A DNA stretch of 64,000 nt, from NCBI RefSeq assembly GCF_024614185.1, contig NZ_JAHTLF010000002.1, positions 42,053 to 106,052 on the forward strand, in the 5' to 3' direction. Made by a program: the position numbers and the translations under genes. This document shows positions 46,617 to 60,920 of this stretch, piece by piece. The first letter of the stretch is position 1. Each line of letters opens with the position of its first letter. Source of the stretch: Nocardioides carbamazepini (GTDB lineage: Bacteria > Actinomycetota > Actinomycetes > Propionibacteriales > Nocardioidaceae). The notes beneath the pieces were generated by a model. That model had not been told where the DNA came from, made no database searches, and was given only the letters and a program-made list of their open reading frames with translations.

Positions 46617-47384
46617 CTAGAGACCGACCAGCTCCAGCAGCTGGCCCAGCTCGTCGTCGGACAGCTCCCGCAGCGCGCCGCTCCGCAGCGTGCCGAGCTC
46701 GATCGGACCGAACCTCGTCCGGCTCAGCTGGCGCACCGGGTGCCCCACCTGGTCGAGCAGCCGCCGCACGATCCGGTTGCGGCCCTCGTGGATGACCAGC
46801 TCGATGATCGACTTGTCGGCGGAGGTGTCGATGACGCGGGCCCGGCGGACCTCGACCGGTCCGTCGTCGAGCGTGACGCCGGCGAGCAGGTCCGCGACGG
46901 TGCCCTTGGCGAGCCGACCGGCCACCTCGGCGACGTACGTCTTCTCGACCTCGAACGAGGGGTGTGCCATCCGGTGCGCGAAGTCACCGTCGTTGGTGAG
47001 CAGCAGCAGGCCCGAGGTGTCGGTGTCGAGGCGTCCCACGTGGAACAGCCGGAGAGCCTCGTCGCCCGGCCGCCAGCTCGCGACCACGTCCGTCAAGGTG
47101 GGTCGTCCCTGCGGGTCGGACATCGTGGAGACGACGCCACGTGGCTTGTTGAGCACGAGGTAGACGTGGTCGGAGATCGGGGGCAGCCGCTTGCCGGACA
47201 CCTTGATGACCGCCGCGCGCGGGTCGACCTTGGTGCCGAGCCGGGTGACGATCTCGCCGTCCACCTCGACCTCGCCCGCGAGCATCAGCTCCTCGCAGCG
47301 ACGCCGGGAGGCGACGCCGGACTGGGCGAGCAGCTTCTGCAGACGGATCTGGCCGTCGTCGTCGACGGCGATGTCACGCGTCAT
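46617..47384 (-). CDS. rluB: 23S rRNA pseudouridine synthase RluB-type
   Basis: Pseudouridine synthases of this group modify 23S rRNA. The 255-residue protein has an N-terminal S4 RNA-binding domain (RLQKLLAQSGVASRRRCEELM) and the catalytic HVGRLDTDTSGLLLLTNDG with the active Asp near residue 110. Residues YLVLNKPRGVVSTMSDPQGRPT are typical. Start ATG 47384 overlaps the scpB end by 11 bases. Position matches Rv1711. The exact target uridine is inferred by family. Confidence 0.93.
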   Translation of the reverse strand: MTRDIAVDDDGQIRLQKLLAQSGVASRRRCEELMLAGEVEVDGEIVTRLGTKVDPRAAVIKVSGKRLPPISDHVYLVLNKPRGVVSTMSDPQGRPTLTDVVASWRPGDEALRLFHVGRLDTDTSGLLLLTNDGDFAHRMAHPSFEVEKTYVAEVAGRLAKGTVADLLAGVTLDDGPVEVRRARVIDTSADKSIIELVIHEGRNRIVRRLLDQVGHPVRQLSRTRFGPIELGTLRSGALRELSDDELGQLLELVGL

Positions 47385-48000
47385 CGGCGGGCTCCTCCTC
47401 CGGCTCCGACGTCGGCGCCAGCTCCTCCTCGACGTCGGCGAGGTCCGGCAGATGCGGTGCCAGGTCGGGCAGCTCGTCGAGGGACACGATGCCGATCCGC
47501 TCCAGGAAGTACGACGTCGTGCGGTACAGCGTGGCACCGTGCTCGCCGTCGCGGCCGGCCTCCTCGACCAGACCACGACTGATCAGGGTCCGCATCACAC
47601 CGTCGACGTTGACCCCGCGCACCGCGGACACGCGGGCCCGCGAGACCGGCTGCTGGTAGGCGACGACGGCGAGCGTCTCCAGCGCGGCCTGGGTGAGCCG
47701 GGCCTGCTGGCCCTCCAGCACGAAGGCCTCGACGACGGGAGCGAACTCCTCGCGCGTGTAGTAGCGCCATCCGCCCGCGACATTGCGCAGCTCGAAGCCG
47801 CGGCGCTGCTCGTCGTACTCGGCGGCCAGCATGGACAGCGCCTCGGCGACCTGGGGTTGCGGGTAGCCGACCGCCGTGGCCAGCGAGACCGCGTCGAGGG
47901 GTTGGTCGGCCACCATGAGCACCGCCTCCAGGGCCGGGCGGAGCTCGGCGAGGGGGACGGGCAGCGCCTCGTCGGTGGGCACGTCGGTCTGTTCAGTCAT
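47374..48000 (-). CDS. scpB: Segregation and condensation protein B
   Basis: ScpB is a winged-helix (kite) subunit of the SMC-ScpAB condensin complex that organises the chromosome. The 208-residue protein has AVLMVADQPLDAVSLATAVGYPQPQVAEAL in the first winged helix and LTQAALETLAVVAYQQPVSRARVSAVRGVNVDGVMRTLI in the second. An acidic C-terminal tail follows. It overlaps scpA by eight bases, and rluB by 11. Confidence 0.96.
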   Translation of the reverse strand: MTEQTDVPTDEALPVPLAELRPALEAVLMVADQPLDAVSLATAVGYPQPQVAEALSMLAAEYDEQRRGFELRNVAGGWRYYTREEFAPVVEAFVLEGQQARLTQAALETLAVVAYQQPVSRARVSAVRGVNVDGVMRTLISRGLVEEAGRDGEHGATLYRTTSYFLERIGIVSLDELPDLAPHLPDLADVEEELAPTSEPEEEPADDA

Positions 48001-48865
48001 CGCTCGGATTCTCCTCCGGGGGCGGCTCGTCGGCCGGCGCCACCCCGTCGAACTCGTCGGTGATCAGGTCCTCGACGTCGACCGCCTCGTCGCCGGTCCA
48101 GCGGACGGTGAGCTCGCCCAGTGGGGTCACCTGGTCGAAGGCCACCGCACCCTCGCGGAACAGCTCCAGCAACGACAGGAACCGCGCCACGGTCGTCAGC
48201 GTGTCGGGCGAGTCGCCGCACAGGGCCCGGAAGGTGAGCGTGCCGCTGCGCCGCAGCCGGTCGACCACGATCGCGGCCTGCTCCCGCACGCTGACCGTGG
48301 GGGCGTGGATGTGGTGCAGGGTCAGCTGCAGCTCCGGCTTCGGTGTCATCGCCTTGGCCGCGAGCGCGGCGAACTGGTCGAGCCCGATGCCGATCAGCAC
48401 CTCGGGCAGCAGCGCCGCGAACCTCTCCTCGATCCCGACGGCCCGCGGGAAGCGCCGCGACTCGGCCTGCAGCCGGGCGTCGAACACCGCAGCGACCTGC
48501 TTGTAGGCCTTGTACTGCAGCAGCCGCGCGAACAGCAGGTCCCGCGCCTCCAACAGGGCGAGGTCCTCCTCGTCCTCCACGTCGCCGGCCGGCAGCAGCC
48601 GGGCGGCCTTGAGGTCGAGCAGGGTGGCGGCGACCAGCAGGAAGGACGTGGTCTCCTCGAGGCCCGTGTCGCCGAGGTCGGGGAGTTGCTTGATGTGGGC
48701 GATGAACTCGTCGGTGACCTGCGAGAGCGCGATCTCGGTGATGTCGAGCTTGTGCTTGGAGATCAGGCTCAGCAGCAGGTCGAACGGACCCTCGAAGTTC
48801 GCCAGGTGGACGGCGAAGCCGCCCTCGACCCCGTCCTGGCTGCTCACGCCTGCATCATGACTCAC
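47993..48865 (-). CDS. scpA: Segregation and condensation protein A
   Basis: ScpA is the kleisin that bridges the SMC ATPase heads and binds ScpB. The 290-residue protein starts with the conserved FEGPFDLLLSLISKHKLDITEIALSQV (near residue 25) and has a winged-helix C-terminus with FRALCGDSPDTLTTVARFLSLLELFREG. The GTG at 48865 overlaps the end of the RHH-like gene; a GTG 18 bases later is also possible. The SMC gene is not in the window. Confidence 0.95.
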   Translation of the reverse strand: MSHDAGVSSQDGVEGGFAVHLANFEGPFDLLLSLISKHKLDITEIALSQVTDEFIAHIKQLPDLGDTGLEETTSFLLVAATLLDLKAARLLPAGDVEDEEDLALLEARDLLFARLLQYKAYKQVAAVFDARLQAESRRFPRAVGIEERFAALLPEVLIGIGLDQFAALAAKAMTPKPELQLTLHHIHAPTVSVREQAAIVVDRLRRSGTLTFRALCGDSPDTLTTVARFLSLLELFREGAVAFDQVTPLGELTVRWTGDEAVDVEDLITDEFDGVAPADEPPPEENPSDD

Positions 48866-49178
48866 GCAGGCGCCTGACCAGCGCGGAGCCCTCCCCCTCG
48901 GACTCGAGCTCGCCCAGGACCAGGTGCAGCGCCTCGCGGACCAGACGGCCGCGGTCGACCGCCATGCCGTGCTCCCCGCGCAGCGTGAGCCGGGCCCTCT
49001 CCAGCTCCATCAGCTCCGCCGCGGTGACGTAGACGGTGATCTTCTCGTCGTGCCGGACCCGGCCGCTCGGACCCTTCTGGGGCTGCTCGGGGACGTCGGC
49101 CGGCGGGTCCGGGACCGCGCGGACCGCCGGCCCTGCCGATTCGGCGGTCGGCCGGAACAGGTCGTCCGCGGCCGGCAT
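48855..49178 (-). CDS. Ribbon-helix-helix-like small protein between parA and scpA
   Basis: This 107-residue protein is not recognised by name. The N-terminal half is Pro-rich and disordered. The C-terminal half, KITVYVTAAELMELERARLTLRGEHGMAVDRGRLVREALHLVL, resembles a ribbon-helix-helix DNA-binding fold. The ATG at 49178 starts two bases after the parA stop; a GTG at 49196 would overlap parA. Its place between ParA and ScpA suggests a role in chromosome partition or repression of this operon. Confidence 0.72.
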   Translation of the reverse strand: MPAADDLFRPTAESAGPAVRAVPDPPADVPEQPQKGPSGRVRHDEKITVYVTAAELMELERARLTLRGEHGMAVDRGRLVREALHLVLGELESEGEGSALVRRLRES

Positions 49179-49180
49179 GC

Positions 49181-50233
49181 TCACACGTCGAGACACCGGG
49201 CGGCCACCTCCTTCGCGAGCTGGCGGTAGGCCTCCGCCCCGCTCGACCCCGAGGCGTACGACGTGATCGGCTCACCCGCGACGGTGGAGTCGGAGAACTT
49301 CACGGTGCGGCGGATGACGGTGTGGAAGACCTGATCGCCCCAGGCCTGCACCAGGCGCTCGAGCACCTCGCGCCCGTGCAGGGTGCGGCCGTCGTACATG
49401 GTGCCGAGGACGCCGTCGACCTCCAGGCCCGGGTTGAGGCGCTGCTTGACCTTGTCGATCGTCGCCTTGAGCAGCGCGACGCCGCGCAGCGCGAAGTACT
49501 CGCACTCCAGCGGAACGATCACGCCGTCGGACGCGGTGAGCGCGTTGACCGTCAGCAGGCCGAGCGACGGCTGGCAGTCGATGAGGATGACGTCGTACTT
49601 CTCGATCGCCGGCGCGAGGACGCGCTGCAGCGTCTGCTCGCGGGCGACCTCGTGGACCAGCTGCACCTCGGCGGCCGACAGGTCGATATTGGACGGCAGC
49701 AGGTCCATGCCGGGCACGCCGGACGGTACGACGACCTCGTCGAGCGTGGCCTCGGGGTCCATGAGCAGGTTGTAGACCGTGCTGTCCATCTCGTGCGGGT
49801 TGAGGCCGAGCCCCACCGACAGCGAGCCCTGCGGGTCGAAGTCGACGAGCAGCACCTTGCGGCCGTACTCGGCGAGCGCCGCGCCCAGGTTGATGGTCGT
49901 CGTGGTCTTGCCGACGCCGCCCTTCTGGTTGCACATCGAGATCACGCGGGCGTTGCCGTGCTCGGTGACCGGCCGGGGGTCGGGCAGGACCGGCATCGGG
50001 CGACCGGTCGGGCCGGTCTCGCCGGTGACCGTCTGCACGGCGGCACGCCCGGCGGCGCTCTCCACAACCCGCTGCTCAGGCAGCGGGAACTGCAGGGTCA
50101 TGGCGTCCTCGCGCGCCGCCTCGCTCGTCACGGCCGCGTCCTCCGTGCCGAGTGGTACGTCACTGCCGGGCGCCGGGATCGGCATCCGCGGCGGCATGTC
50201 GGGTGCACTGGATCCTCCGTAGAAGCCGGCCAT
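49181..50233 (-). CDS. parA: ParA/Soj family ATPase
   Basis: ParA-type ATPases drive chromosome or cargo segregation. The 350-residue protein has a Pro/Gly-rich N-terminal extension of about 95 residues, then the deviant Walker A motif CNQKGGVGKTTTTINLG, VLLVDFDPQGSLSVGLG and VILIDCQPSLGLLTVNAL. The ATG at 50233 is preceded by AAAAGGTGAGGG. No parB is adjacent, so this is the Rv1708-like ParA linked to scpAB rather than the origin-proximal pair. A hairpin-rich leader lies upstream. Confidence 0.93.
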   Translation of the reverse strand: MAGFYGGSSAPDMPPRMPIPAPGSDVPLGTEDAAVTSEAAREDAMTLQFPLPEQRVVESAAGRAAVQTVTGETGPTGRPMPVLPDPRPVTEHGNARVISMCNQKGGVGKTTTTINLGAALAEYGRKVLLVDFDPQGSLSVGLGLNPHEMDSTVYNLLMDPEATLDEVVVPSGVPGMDLLPSNIDLSAAEVQLVHEVAREQTLQRVLAPAIEKYDVILIDCQPSLGLLTVNALTASDGVIVPLECEYFALRGVALLKATIDKVKQRLNPGLEVDGVLGTMYDGRTLHGREVLERLVQAWGDQVFHTVIRRTVKFSDSTVAGEPITSYASGSSGAEAYRQLAKEVAARCLDV

Positions 50234-50261
50234 CGCCCTCACCTTTTGTCTGGAGTGGTTG

Positions 50262-50320
50262 CGGGCTCCTTCCCCAGAGCCCGGGACTCCTCCATCCAAC
50301 AATGTCGACACAGCGACATT
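50262..50320 (-). promoter_or_regulatory. parA leader with two inverted repeats
   Basis: CGGGCTC (50262-50268) pairs with GAGCCCG (50277-50283). AATGTCG (50301-50307) pairs with CGACATT (50314-50320) around a six-base loop. Both lie within 90 bases upstream of the parA start. The outer one may be an operator and the inner one an mRNA hairpin. Confidence 0.4.
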
Positions 50321-50365
50321 CGGGAGGCGCGCCGACAATCACTCAGGAGGGCACTCAGGGGGCGC

Positions 50366-52921
50366 TCAGGAGGGGCCGCTCAGGCTCACCATCTCGAGGG
50401 TCCGGACGACGGCCTCGCCGGCCTCGTCGCTGGCCGCGAGGTCGACCTCGGCGCGGATCACCCAGTCGTGGTTGCCGTCCGGGTCGTGCAGCGTCTGCGT
50501 CACCCGCCACCGATCAGCCCCCTTCTCCACGCTCAGCAGCACCGGACCGCGCGCGTCGGCGTCGGTGAGCAGCCGGTCGTGCTCGGCGTAGTAGTCCTCG
50601 ATCGCCTGGTCCCACTCGGCACTGCCCCAGTCGGACTCGTCACCGCCCCTGTCAGCGTCCGCGGCGGTGTCCAACGCCGCCAGGTTCGCCACGTCGTCGC
50701 GGGCGACCAGCTCGACCCGGCGCCACAGCGCGTTGCGGACCATGACCTCGAACACCCGGCCCTGCTGGCTGAGGGGCCGCGGCGGCGGTGGGGGCTCGTG
50801 GTGGCTGACCGCCGTCGAGGCGTGGTCGGGGTCGTTGAGCGCCTCCCACTCGTCGAGGAGCGAGGAGTCGACCTGCCGGATCGTCTCCCCCAGCCAGTCG
50901 GCGAGGAGGTCCAGCTCGTCGGTCCGGTATGCCGCCGGCACGCTCTGGCGCAGCGCACGGTAGGCGTCGGTGAGGTAGCGCAGCACCAGGCCCTCGGAAC
51001 GGGCCACCTGGTAGCGGGAGACGAGGTCGGTGAACCCCATGCCCTGCTCCCACATCTGACGCACGACCGCCTTCGGCGCCAGCGCGTCGGGCGCGAGCCA
51101 CGGGTGCCGCTCGCGGTACGTCTCGAAGAGCGGCTCGAGCAGGTCGCTCAGCGGCTCGGGCCAGGTGATGTCCTCGATGAGAGCCATCCGCTCGTCGTAC
51201 TCGACGCCGTCGGCCTTGAGCGCCGCGATCGCGTCACCCCGCGCGGCATGGCGCTGCGCCATCAGCAGCGGCCGGGGCGCCTCCAGGGTCGCCTCGACGA
51301 CCGAGACCACGTCGAGCGTGAACGTGTCGCTGTCGGGATCGAGCACGTCGAGCACGGCGAGCGCGAAGTGCGACAGCGGCTGGTTGAGCGCGAAGTCCTC
51401 GGGCAGCGCCTCGGTGAGCACATAGCGCCGCCCGAACCCGTCGACCTGGTCGAGCCGGGTCAGCACCTCGGAGGTGACCAGGCTGCGGGCCAGCCGGACC
51501 GCCCGTTTCGCCAGCCGCAGCTGGCCGCGCCGCTCCTCGTGGTTGTCCATCAGCAGCCGCCGCAGGACCGGGAACGCGTCCTCCTCGCGGGAGAGCACGT
51601 TGACCAGCATGGCGTTGTCGACCTTCATCTGCGACTTCAGCGGGTCCGGCTTGCCGGCCACCAGCTTCTCGAAGGTCTGCTCGGTCCACACCACAGTGCC
51701 TGGCGGCGGCTTCTTGAGCTGGGCCTTCGAGCCCCGCTTCGCCTGCTTCTCGGCGCTCATCGCGGCGTTCTTGGCGGCCGCCTTGGCCTTCGCCTTCTCG
51801 TTCTCGATGATGTGCTCAGGCGCCTGGACGACGACATACCCGGCCGTGTCGAAGCCCGCGCGTCCTGCCCGGCCGGCGATCTGCAGGAACTCCCGCGTGC
51901 GCAGCACCCGCTGCCGGCTGCCGTCGAACTTCGCGAGCCCGGTGAAGAGCACCGTGCGGATCGGCACGTTGATGCCGACGCCGAGCGTGTCGGTGCCGCA
52001 GATGACGGTCAGCAGCCCGGCCTGGGCGAGCTGCTCCACGAGGCGGCGGTAGCGGGGGAGCATGCCGGCGTGGTGGACGCCGATCCCCTGTCGCAGCAGC
52101 TTGTTGAGGGTCTTGCCGAAGCCGGCGGCGAACCGGACTCCGGCGATCCGATCGGCGATCTGCTCCTTTCGGTCCTTCGGCAGGACCACGTCGAGCCGGC
52201 CGGGTCCGCTCAGCAGCGACACCGCGTGCTCGACTGCCGCGGCCTGGGTGAAGTGGACGACGTACACCGGCCCCTGGCCGGTGGTCACGAGCTCCGCGAG
52301 CCTGTCCCCCATCGGCTCCAGGGACCACGAGAAGTCCAGCGGCACCGGACGCTCGGCGTCGTCGACGACCGACGTCTCGCGACCGTTGCGGCGGGTCAGG
52401 TCCGCCGCCAGCTCGGTCGTGTCGCCGAGGGTGGCCGACATGAGCAGGAACTGTGCCTGCGGCAGCTCGATCAGCGGCACCTGCCAGGCCCAGCCGCGAC
52501 CGGGCTCGCCGTAGAAGTGGAACTCGTCCATCACCACCATGCCCACATCGGCGGCGCTGCCCTCCCGCAGGGCGATGTTTGCGAGCACCTCGGCGGTGCA
52601 GCAGATGATCGGGGCGTCGGCGTTGACCGCGACGTCGCCGGTGAGCATGCCGACGTCGGTGGCACCGAAGATCTCGACCAGGTCGAAGAACTTCTCACTC
52701 ACCAGCGCCTTGATCGGCGCGGTGTAGAAGGTGACCCGGTCCTCGGCGAGTGCGCCCATCGCGGCGGCCATCGCGACCAGCGACTTGCCCGAGCCGGTCG
52801 GCGTGGCCAGCACGACGTTGTCGCCGGAGAGCAGCGCCAGGATCGCGTCCTCCTGGTGCGGGTAGAGCGTGAGCCCCTGGCTCTCGGCATGCTCCAGGAT
52901 GCGGTCGTAGGCGTCAGCCAT
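50366..52921 (-). CDS. DEAD/DEAH-box RNA helicase (DUF3516 / Ski2-like)
   Basis: This 851-residue actinobacterial helicase has two RecA-like domains: Walker [10 protein letters not shown] near residue 37, DEFHFYG (DExH box) near 125, [11 protein letters not shown] near 150 and [20 protein letters not shown] near 350. A long C-terminal DUF3516-type region follows. Related proteins act in RNA processing or decay. The ATG at 52921 overlaps the xerD end by eight bases. Its stop is followed by CTCAGG repeats leading to the parA leader. Confidence 0.9.
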   Translation of the reverse strand: MADAYDRILEHAESQGLTLYPHQEDAILALLSGDNVVLATPTGSGKSLVAMAAAMGALAEDRVTFYTAPIKALVSEKFFDLVEIFGATDVGMLTGDVAVNADAPIICCTAEVLANIALREGSAADVGMVVMDEFHFYGEPGRGWAWQVPLIELPQAQFLLMSATLGDTTELAADLTRRNGRETSVVDDAERPVPLDFSWSLEPMGDRLAELVTTGQGPVYVVHFTQAAAVEHAVSLLSGPGRLDVVLPKDRKEQIADRIAGVRFAAGFGKTLNKLLRQGIGVHHAGMLPRYRRLVEQLAQAGLLTVICGTDTLGVGINVPIRTVLFTGLAKFDGSRQRVLRTREFLQIAGRAGRAGFDTAGYVVVQAPEHIIENEKAKAKAAAKNAAMSAEKQAKRGSKAQLKKPPPGTVVWTEQTFEKLVAGKPDPLKSQMKVDNAMLVNVLSREEDAFPVLRRLLMDNHEERRGQLRLAKRAVRLARSLVTSEVLTRLDQVDGFGRRYVLTEALPEDFALNQPLSHFALAVLDVLDPDSDTFTLDVVSVVEATLEAPRPLLMAQRHAARGDAIAALKADGVEYDERMALIEDITWPEPLSDLLEPLFETYRERHPWLAPDALAPKAVVRQMWEQGMGFTDLVSRYQVARSEGLVLRYLTDAYRALRQSVPAAYRTDELDLLADWLGETIRQVDSSLLDEWEALNDPDHASTAVSHHEPPPPPRPLSQQGRVFEVMVRNALWRRVELVARDDVANLAALDTAADADRGGDESDWGSAEWDQAIEDYYAEHDRLLTDADARGPVLLSVEKGADRWRVTQTLHDPDGNHDWVIRAEVDLAASDEAGEAVVRTLEMVSLSGPS

Positions 52922-53882
52922 GGCGGGCCCTCGGGTGCGCGGTGGCGAAGACCTCACGCAGGTTGTCGACGGTGACGAGCGTGTAGACCTGCGTCGTCGT
53001 GACCGACGCATGCCCGAGCAGCTCCTGGACCACGCGGACGTCGGCGCCACCGTCGAGCAGGTGGGTGGCGAACGAGTGGCGCAGCGTGTGGGGCGAGACG
53101 TCGCGCGTCACCCCGGCGCGCTCGGCGGCCTTGACCAGCACCGCCCACGCCGACTGGCGCGAGAGCCGGCCGCCGCGGGCGTTGAGGAACAGCGCCGCAC
53201 TGCTGGTCGAGCCGGTCGAGACCCCGACCAGCGCCGAGCGTCCCCGGACGAGGTACGCCGCCAGCGCGGCCCGCGCGTAGGAGCCGACCGGCACCATCCG
53301 CTCCTTGCCGCCCTTGCCGCGCAGCAGCAGGGTCGCGTCGGCCGGGTCGAGTCCCGGCTCGGCGAGGTGGCTGACGTCGTCCACGTCGAGGCCGACCGCC
53401 TCCGAGATCCGCGCCCCGGTGCCGTAGAGGAGCTCCAGCAGGGCGCGGTCACGCAGTGCGAGGGGGGTGTCGGGGGCACCGGCCGCCTCGAGGATCGCCT
53501 CGACGTCGCCGAGCGGCAGCGCCTTGGGGAGCCGCTTGGCGGGACTCGGCGGCTTCACGGCAGCCGCCGGGTCGGCCTGCGCCAGCCCGTCGGCGACGGC
53601 GAACCTGTGGAAGCCCCGCACCGCGACCACCGTGCGCGCGGCGCTGGCCGCGCTCAGTGGCGGATGGTCCGCATCGCCTTCGCGCAGCCGGACGAGGAAG
53701 TCGACCACCGTTGCCTCGGTGACGGCGTCGAGCGAGTCGATGCCGGCCGCGGCGAGGTGGGCGCGGTACCGACGCAGGTCACGGCGGTACGACGTCAGCG
53801 TGTTCGGCGCCAGGCCCTTCTCGACCGTCAGGTGGTCCAGGTACGTACGGACCGCCCGGTCCACCGCCCCTGCGCCACTCAC
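52914..53882 (-). CDS. xerD: Tyrosine recombinase XerD
   Basis: XerD resolves chromosome dimers at dif with XerC. The 322-residue protein has an N-terminal SAM-like core-binding domain and a catalytic domain with Arg158 (GTGARISEA), His265 and Arg268 (HTLRHSF), His291 ([11 protein letters not shown]) and nucleophile Tyr300. All catalytic residues are present. The GTG at 53882 has a TAGCCT box six bases upstream. Position and family match Rv1701. Confidence 0.95.
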   Translation of the reverse strand: MSGAGAVDRAVRTYLDHLTVEKGLAPNTLTSYRRDLRRYRAHLAAAGIDSLDAVTEATVVDFLVRLREGDADHPPLSAASAARTVVAVRGFHRFAVADGLAQADPAAAVKPPSPAKRLPKALPLGDVEAILEAAGAPDTPLALRDRALLELLYGTGARISEAVGLDVDDVSHLAEPGLDPADATLLLRGKGGKERMVPVGSYARAALAAYLVRGRSALVGVSTGSTSSAALFLNARGGRLSRQSAWAVLVKAAERAGVTRDVSPHTLRHSFATHLLDGGADVRVVQELLGHASVTTTQVYTLVTVDNLREVFATAHPRARHG

Positions 53883-53886
53883 GCGG

Positions 53887-55002
53887 TCAGGCTAGCGCCT
53901 CGGCCATCGGGACCGACGCGATGCCGGTGGCCTCGCCGACCGGGCCGTTGGTCAGCTCGCCGGCATGGGTGTTGATGCCCGACGCCAGGCTCGGATCGGC
54001 GCGACACGCCTCACGCCAGCCCTTGTCGGCCAGCGCGACGGCGTACGGGAGCGTCGCGTTCGTCAGCGCGTAGGTGGACGTGGTCGGCACCGCGCCCGGC
54101 ATGTTCGCCACGCAGTAGAAGGTCGAGCCGTGCACCCGGTACGTCGGATCGGCGTGCGTCGTCGGATGTGTGTCCTCGAAGCAGCCGCCCTGGTCGACCG
54201 CGATGTCGACCAGGACCGAGCCCGGCTTCATCCGCGACACCAGCTCGTTGGACACCAGCTTCGGCGCCGCCGCCCCCGGGATCAGCACCGCACCGATGAC
54301 CAGGTCCGCCTCCATCACCTGCTGCTCGATCGCCAGTCTCGACGACGCCAGCCCGTGGACGCGGTTGTTGTAGCGCCAGAACGACATCCGCAGCTTGTCC
54401 AGGTCGGTGTCGAGCAGCGTCACGTCCGCCCCCATGCCGAGCGCGATGTTCGCGGCGTTCTGGCCCGCGACACCGGCGCCGATCACGACGACCTTGGCGT
54501 TGGCGACACCACCGACCCCGCCCATCAGCACCCCACGCCCGCCCTGGGCCCTCATCAGCGCGTAGGCGCCGACCTGAGGCGCCAGACAGCCCGCGACCTC
54601 GGACATCGGGTACAGCAGCGGCAGCGCACCGGAGGGCAGTTGCACCGTCTCGTAGGCGATCGCGGTGATCTTGCGCGCGATCAGCTCCTCGGTGAGCGTC
54701 TTGTCGGCCGCGAGGTGGAGGTAGGTGAAGAGCACCTGCCCCTCCCGCATCCGCGCATACTCCTCGGCGATGGGCTCCTTGACCTTCAGGACCATCTCGG
54801 CCGAGCTCCACACCGCGTCCGCGTCCGGCAGGATCGCGGCCCCCGCGGCGACGTACTCGGCGTCGTCGATCGACGAGCCCTCACCGGCGCCGGTCTGGAC
54901 CACGACCTCGTGACCGTGGGCGACCAGCTCGTGGACGCCGATCGGCGTGATCGCCACCCGGTACTCGTGGTTCTTGACTTCCTTCGGCACGCCGATGCGC
55001 AT
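53887..55002 (-). CDS. ald: Alanine dehydrogenase
   Basis: Ald reversibly makes pyruvate and ammonia from L-alanine with NAD. The 371-residue protein begins [19 protein letters not shown], and has the substrate region VLKVKEP and [11 protein letters not shown] (His near 95) and NAD site [21 protein letters not shown] near residue 170. The ATG at 55002 is preferred over a TTG nine bases upstream. It lies between xerD and the NUDIX gene, an insertion relative to the M. tuberculosis order. Confidence 0.96.
   Translation of the reverse strand: MRIGVPKEVKNHEYRVAITPIGVHELVAHGHEVVVQTGAGEGSSIDDAEYVAAGAAILPDADAVWSSAEMVLKVKEPIAEEYARMREGQVLFTYLHLAADKTLTEELIARKITAIAYETVQLPSGALPLLYPMSEVAGCLAPQVGAYALMRAQGGRGVLMGGVGGVANAKVVVIGAGVAGQNAANIALGMGADVTLLDTDLDKLRMSFWRYNNRVHGLASSRLAIEQQVMEADLVIGAVLIPGAAAPKLVSNELVSRMKPGSVLVDIAVDQGGCFEDTHPTTHADPTYRVHGSTFYCVANMPGAVPTTSTYALTNATLPYAVALADKGWREACRADPSLASGINTHAGELTNGPVGEATGIASVPMAEALA
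53889..53894 (-). promoter_or_regulatory. -10 box TAGCCT, leaderless promoter of xerD
   Basis: TAGCCT on the minus strand is six bases before the GTG at 53882 and lies inside the last codons of ald. Confidence 0.5.
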
Positions 55003-55012
55003 ACCGGGCAAT

Positions 55013-59106
<4,094 letters not shown>

Positions 59107-59110
<4 letters not shown>

Positions 59111-60090
59111 GGGGTCTCTCCCGTCGCCGTCGCCGCCGCCTCGCTCTGCCGCAGGCGGCGCTCCGCCGCGGCGCCGCGCCAGCCCTCGACGGACAGACCG
59201 AACTTCGCGACCAGCCGGTCGGTGAACGGTGCCGAGTGCAGCCGCACCAGGCGGACCGGGCGCTGCCCGCGGCTGACCTCGATCCGTGCGCCGAGCGGCA
59301 GGTCGACGCTGCGCCTGCCGTCGCACCAGAGGACGCCGGAGCCCTGGTTGCCTTCGAGCACCTCGATCGCGATGACCGACGACGGCGCGACCACCACGGG
59401 GCGGGCGAACAGCGCATGGGCGCTCAGCGGCACGATGCACAGCGCCTCGACCTGCGGCCACACGATCGGCCCGCCGGCGCTGAAGTTGTAGGCCGTCGAA
59501 CCGGTCGGCGTCGCGCACACGACGCCGTCGCAGCCCCAGCGCGACAGTGGTCGGTCGTCGATCTCGACGACCACCTCCAGCATCCGCTCGCGGGCGGCCT
59601 TCTCGACGCTGGCCTCGTTGACCGCGAACGTCGAGTAGACGAGTCTACCCTCGACGTACGCCTTGACGTCCAGGGTGAGCCGGTCCTCGATGGTGTAGCG
59701 CTGGTCGATGATCGCGTCGATCGTCGCCGCGACGTCCTCGTGCTCGGCCTCGGCGAGGAACCCGACGTGGCCGAGGTTGACGCCCAGGACCGGGGTCGAC
59801 CGCTGATGGGTCACCTCGGCGGCGCGCAGGATGCTGCCGTCGCCGCCGATCACCACGGTGAGCTCGCAGCCGTGGCTCGCGTCGGACTCGGAGTCCGTCA
59901 GCTCGACCGACGGCTCGTAGTCCTGCGGCGCCAGGTCGAGCTCGTCGGCCTCGTGACGCAGCAGCCGGACGACGATGCCGTGCCCGGTCAGCTCCTTGAC
60001 GAATGCTCGTGCGACGTCGCGGGCCTCGCTGCGCCCGGTGTGGGCGAGCACGAGCACCCGGCGTGGAGTCTCGTCGGTCACGGACGTCAT
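59107..60090 (-). CDS. nadK: NAD kinase
   Basis: NAD kinase phosphorylates NAD to NADP. The 327-residue protein has GGDG at residues 82-85, the NEAS-type motif VNEASVEKAA near residue 170 and the CATPTGSTAYNFSAGGPIV segment near 200. It is flanked by tlyA and recN with four-base overlaps on both sides (ATGA and GTGA). Position matches Rv1695. Confidence 0.97.
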
Positions 60091-60920
60091 GGGCTCACCC
60101 TCTCATCCGGCGCCGACGTCCCGCGGCGGACGACCTCCGCGATGGACGCGTCGTCCAGTTCCGCAGGTCCGTGCCGCAGCCACAGGAAGAACTCCACGTT
60201 GCCCGACGGCCCCGGCAACGGGCTCACTGTCACCGCGCGGCCCCCCCAGCCACGCTCCGCGGCCGCGTGCGCCACACCCAGCACCGTCTCGACCCACAGT
60301 TCGGGGTCCCGGACCACGCCGCCCTTGCCGAGCCGGTCCTTGCCGACCTCGAACTGCGGCTTCACCATCAGGGCCAGATCGCCATCCGGCCGGGTGACGC
60401 CGAGGAGGGCGTCGAGCACCAGGGTGAGGGAGATGAACGACAGGTCACCGACGACGAGGTCGACCGGTCCGCCGATGTCCTCGGTCGTGAGCGTGCGGAC
60501 GTTGGTCCGGTCGTGGACGACCACGCGCTCGTGCTGCTGGAGGGACCAGTCCAGCTGGCCGTAGCCCACGTCGACCGCCACGACCTCCGCCGCGCCGGAG
60601 CGGAGCAGGACGTCGGTGAACCCGCCCGTCGAGGCGCCCGCGTCGAGGCAGCGCCGCCCGTCGACCCGCAGACCCCGTGGGGTGAACGCGGCCAGTGCGC
60701 CCACCAGCTTGTGCGCGCCCCGCGAGACGTAGTCGGGTCCGTGCTCGCCCTCGCGCACCACGATGGCGACATCGGTGGTGACGCCGGTCGCGGGCTTGGA
60801 GGCGACGGCGCCCGCCACCTTGACCCGGCCGTCGGCGATCAGCTGTGCGGCGCGCTCTCGGGACGGCGCCAGCCCGCGGCGGACCAGCTCCGCGTCGAGG
60901 CGCAGTCGGCGCGGCGGCAC
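60087..60920 (-). CDS. tlyA: TlyA family rRNA 2'-O-methyltransferase
   Basis: TlyA methylates cytidines in 16S and 23S rRNA; its loss gives capreomycin resistance in mycobacteria. The 277-residue protein has an N-terminal S4 domain (RLDAELVRRGLAPSRERAAQLI) and an FtsJ-like methyltransferase domain with CLDAGASTGGFTDVLL near residue 85 and VGDLSFISLTLVL near 150. The GTG at 60920 overlaps the stop of the 60-residue gene by one base. Confidence 0.95.
   Translation of the reverse strand: MPPRRLRLDAELVRRGLAPSRERAAQLIADGRVKVAGAVASKPATGVTTDVAIVVREGEHGPDYVSRGAHKLVGALAAFTPRGLRVDGRRCLDAGASTGGFTDVLLRSGAAEVVAVDVGYGQLDWSLQQHERVVVHDRTNVRTLTTEDIGGPVDLVVGDLSFISLTLVLDALLGVTRPDGDLALMVKPQFEVGKDRLGKGGVVRDPELWVETVLGVAHAAAERGWGGRAVTVSPLPGPSGNVEFFLWLRHGPAELDDASIAEVVRRGTSAPDERVSP

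Noticed and set aside
50342..50383. CTCAGG repeats near the helicase stop as a regulatory repeat
   Set aside because: Four short copies with uneven spacing, partly inside coding sequence, are weak evidence.
49322..52975. A 1217-codon open frame on the plus strand opposite parA and the helicase
   Set aside because: It spans two well-supported genes and their gap on the other strand, and has the Arg/Ala/His/Val-rich composition of an antisense frame.
52914..53882. xerD as a mobile-element integrase
   Set aside because: It lies in the conserved pyrG-NUDIX-xerD context and has the XerD length and motifs; no attachment sites or phage genes are near.
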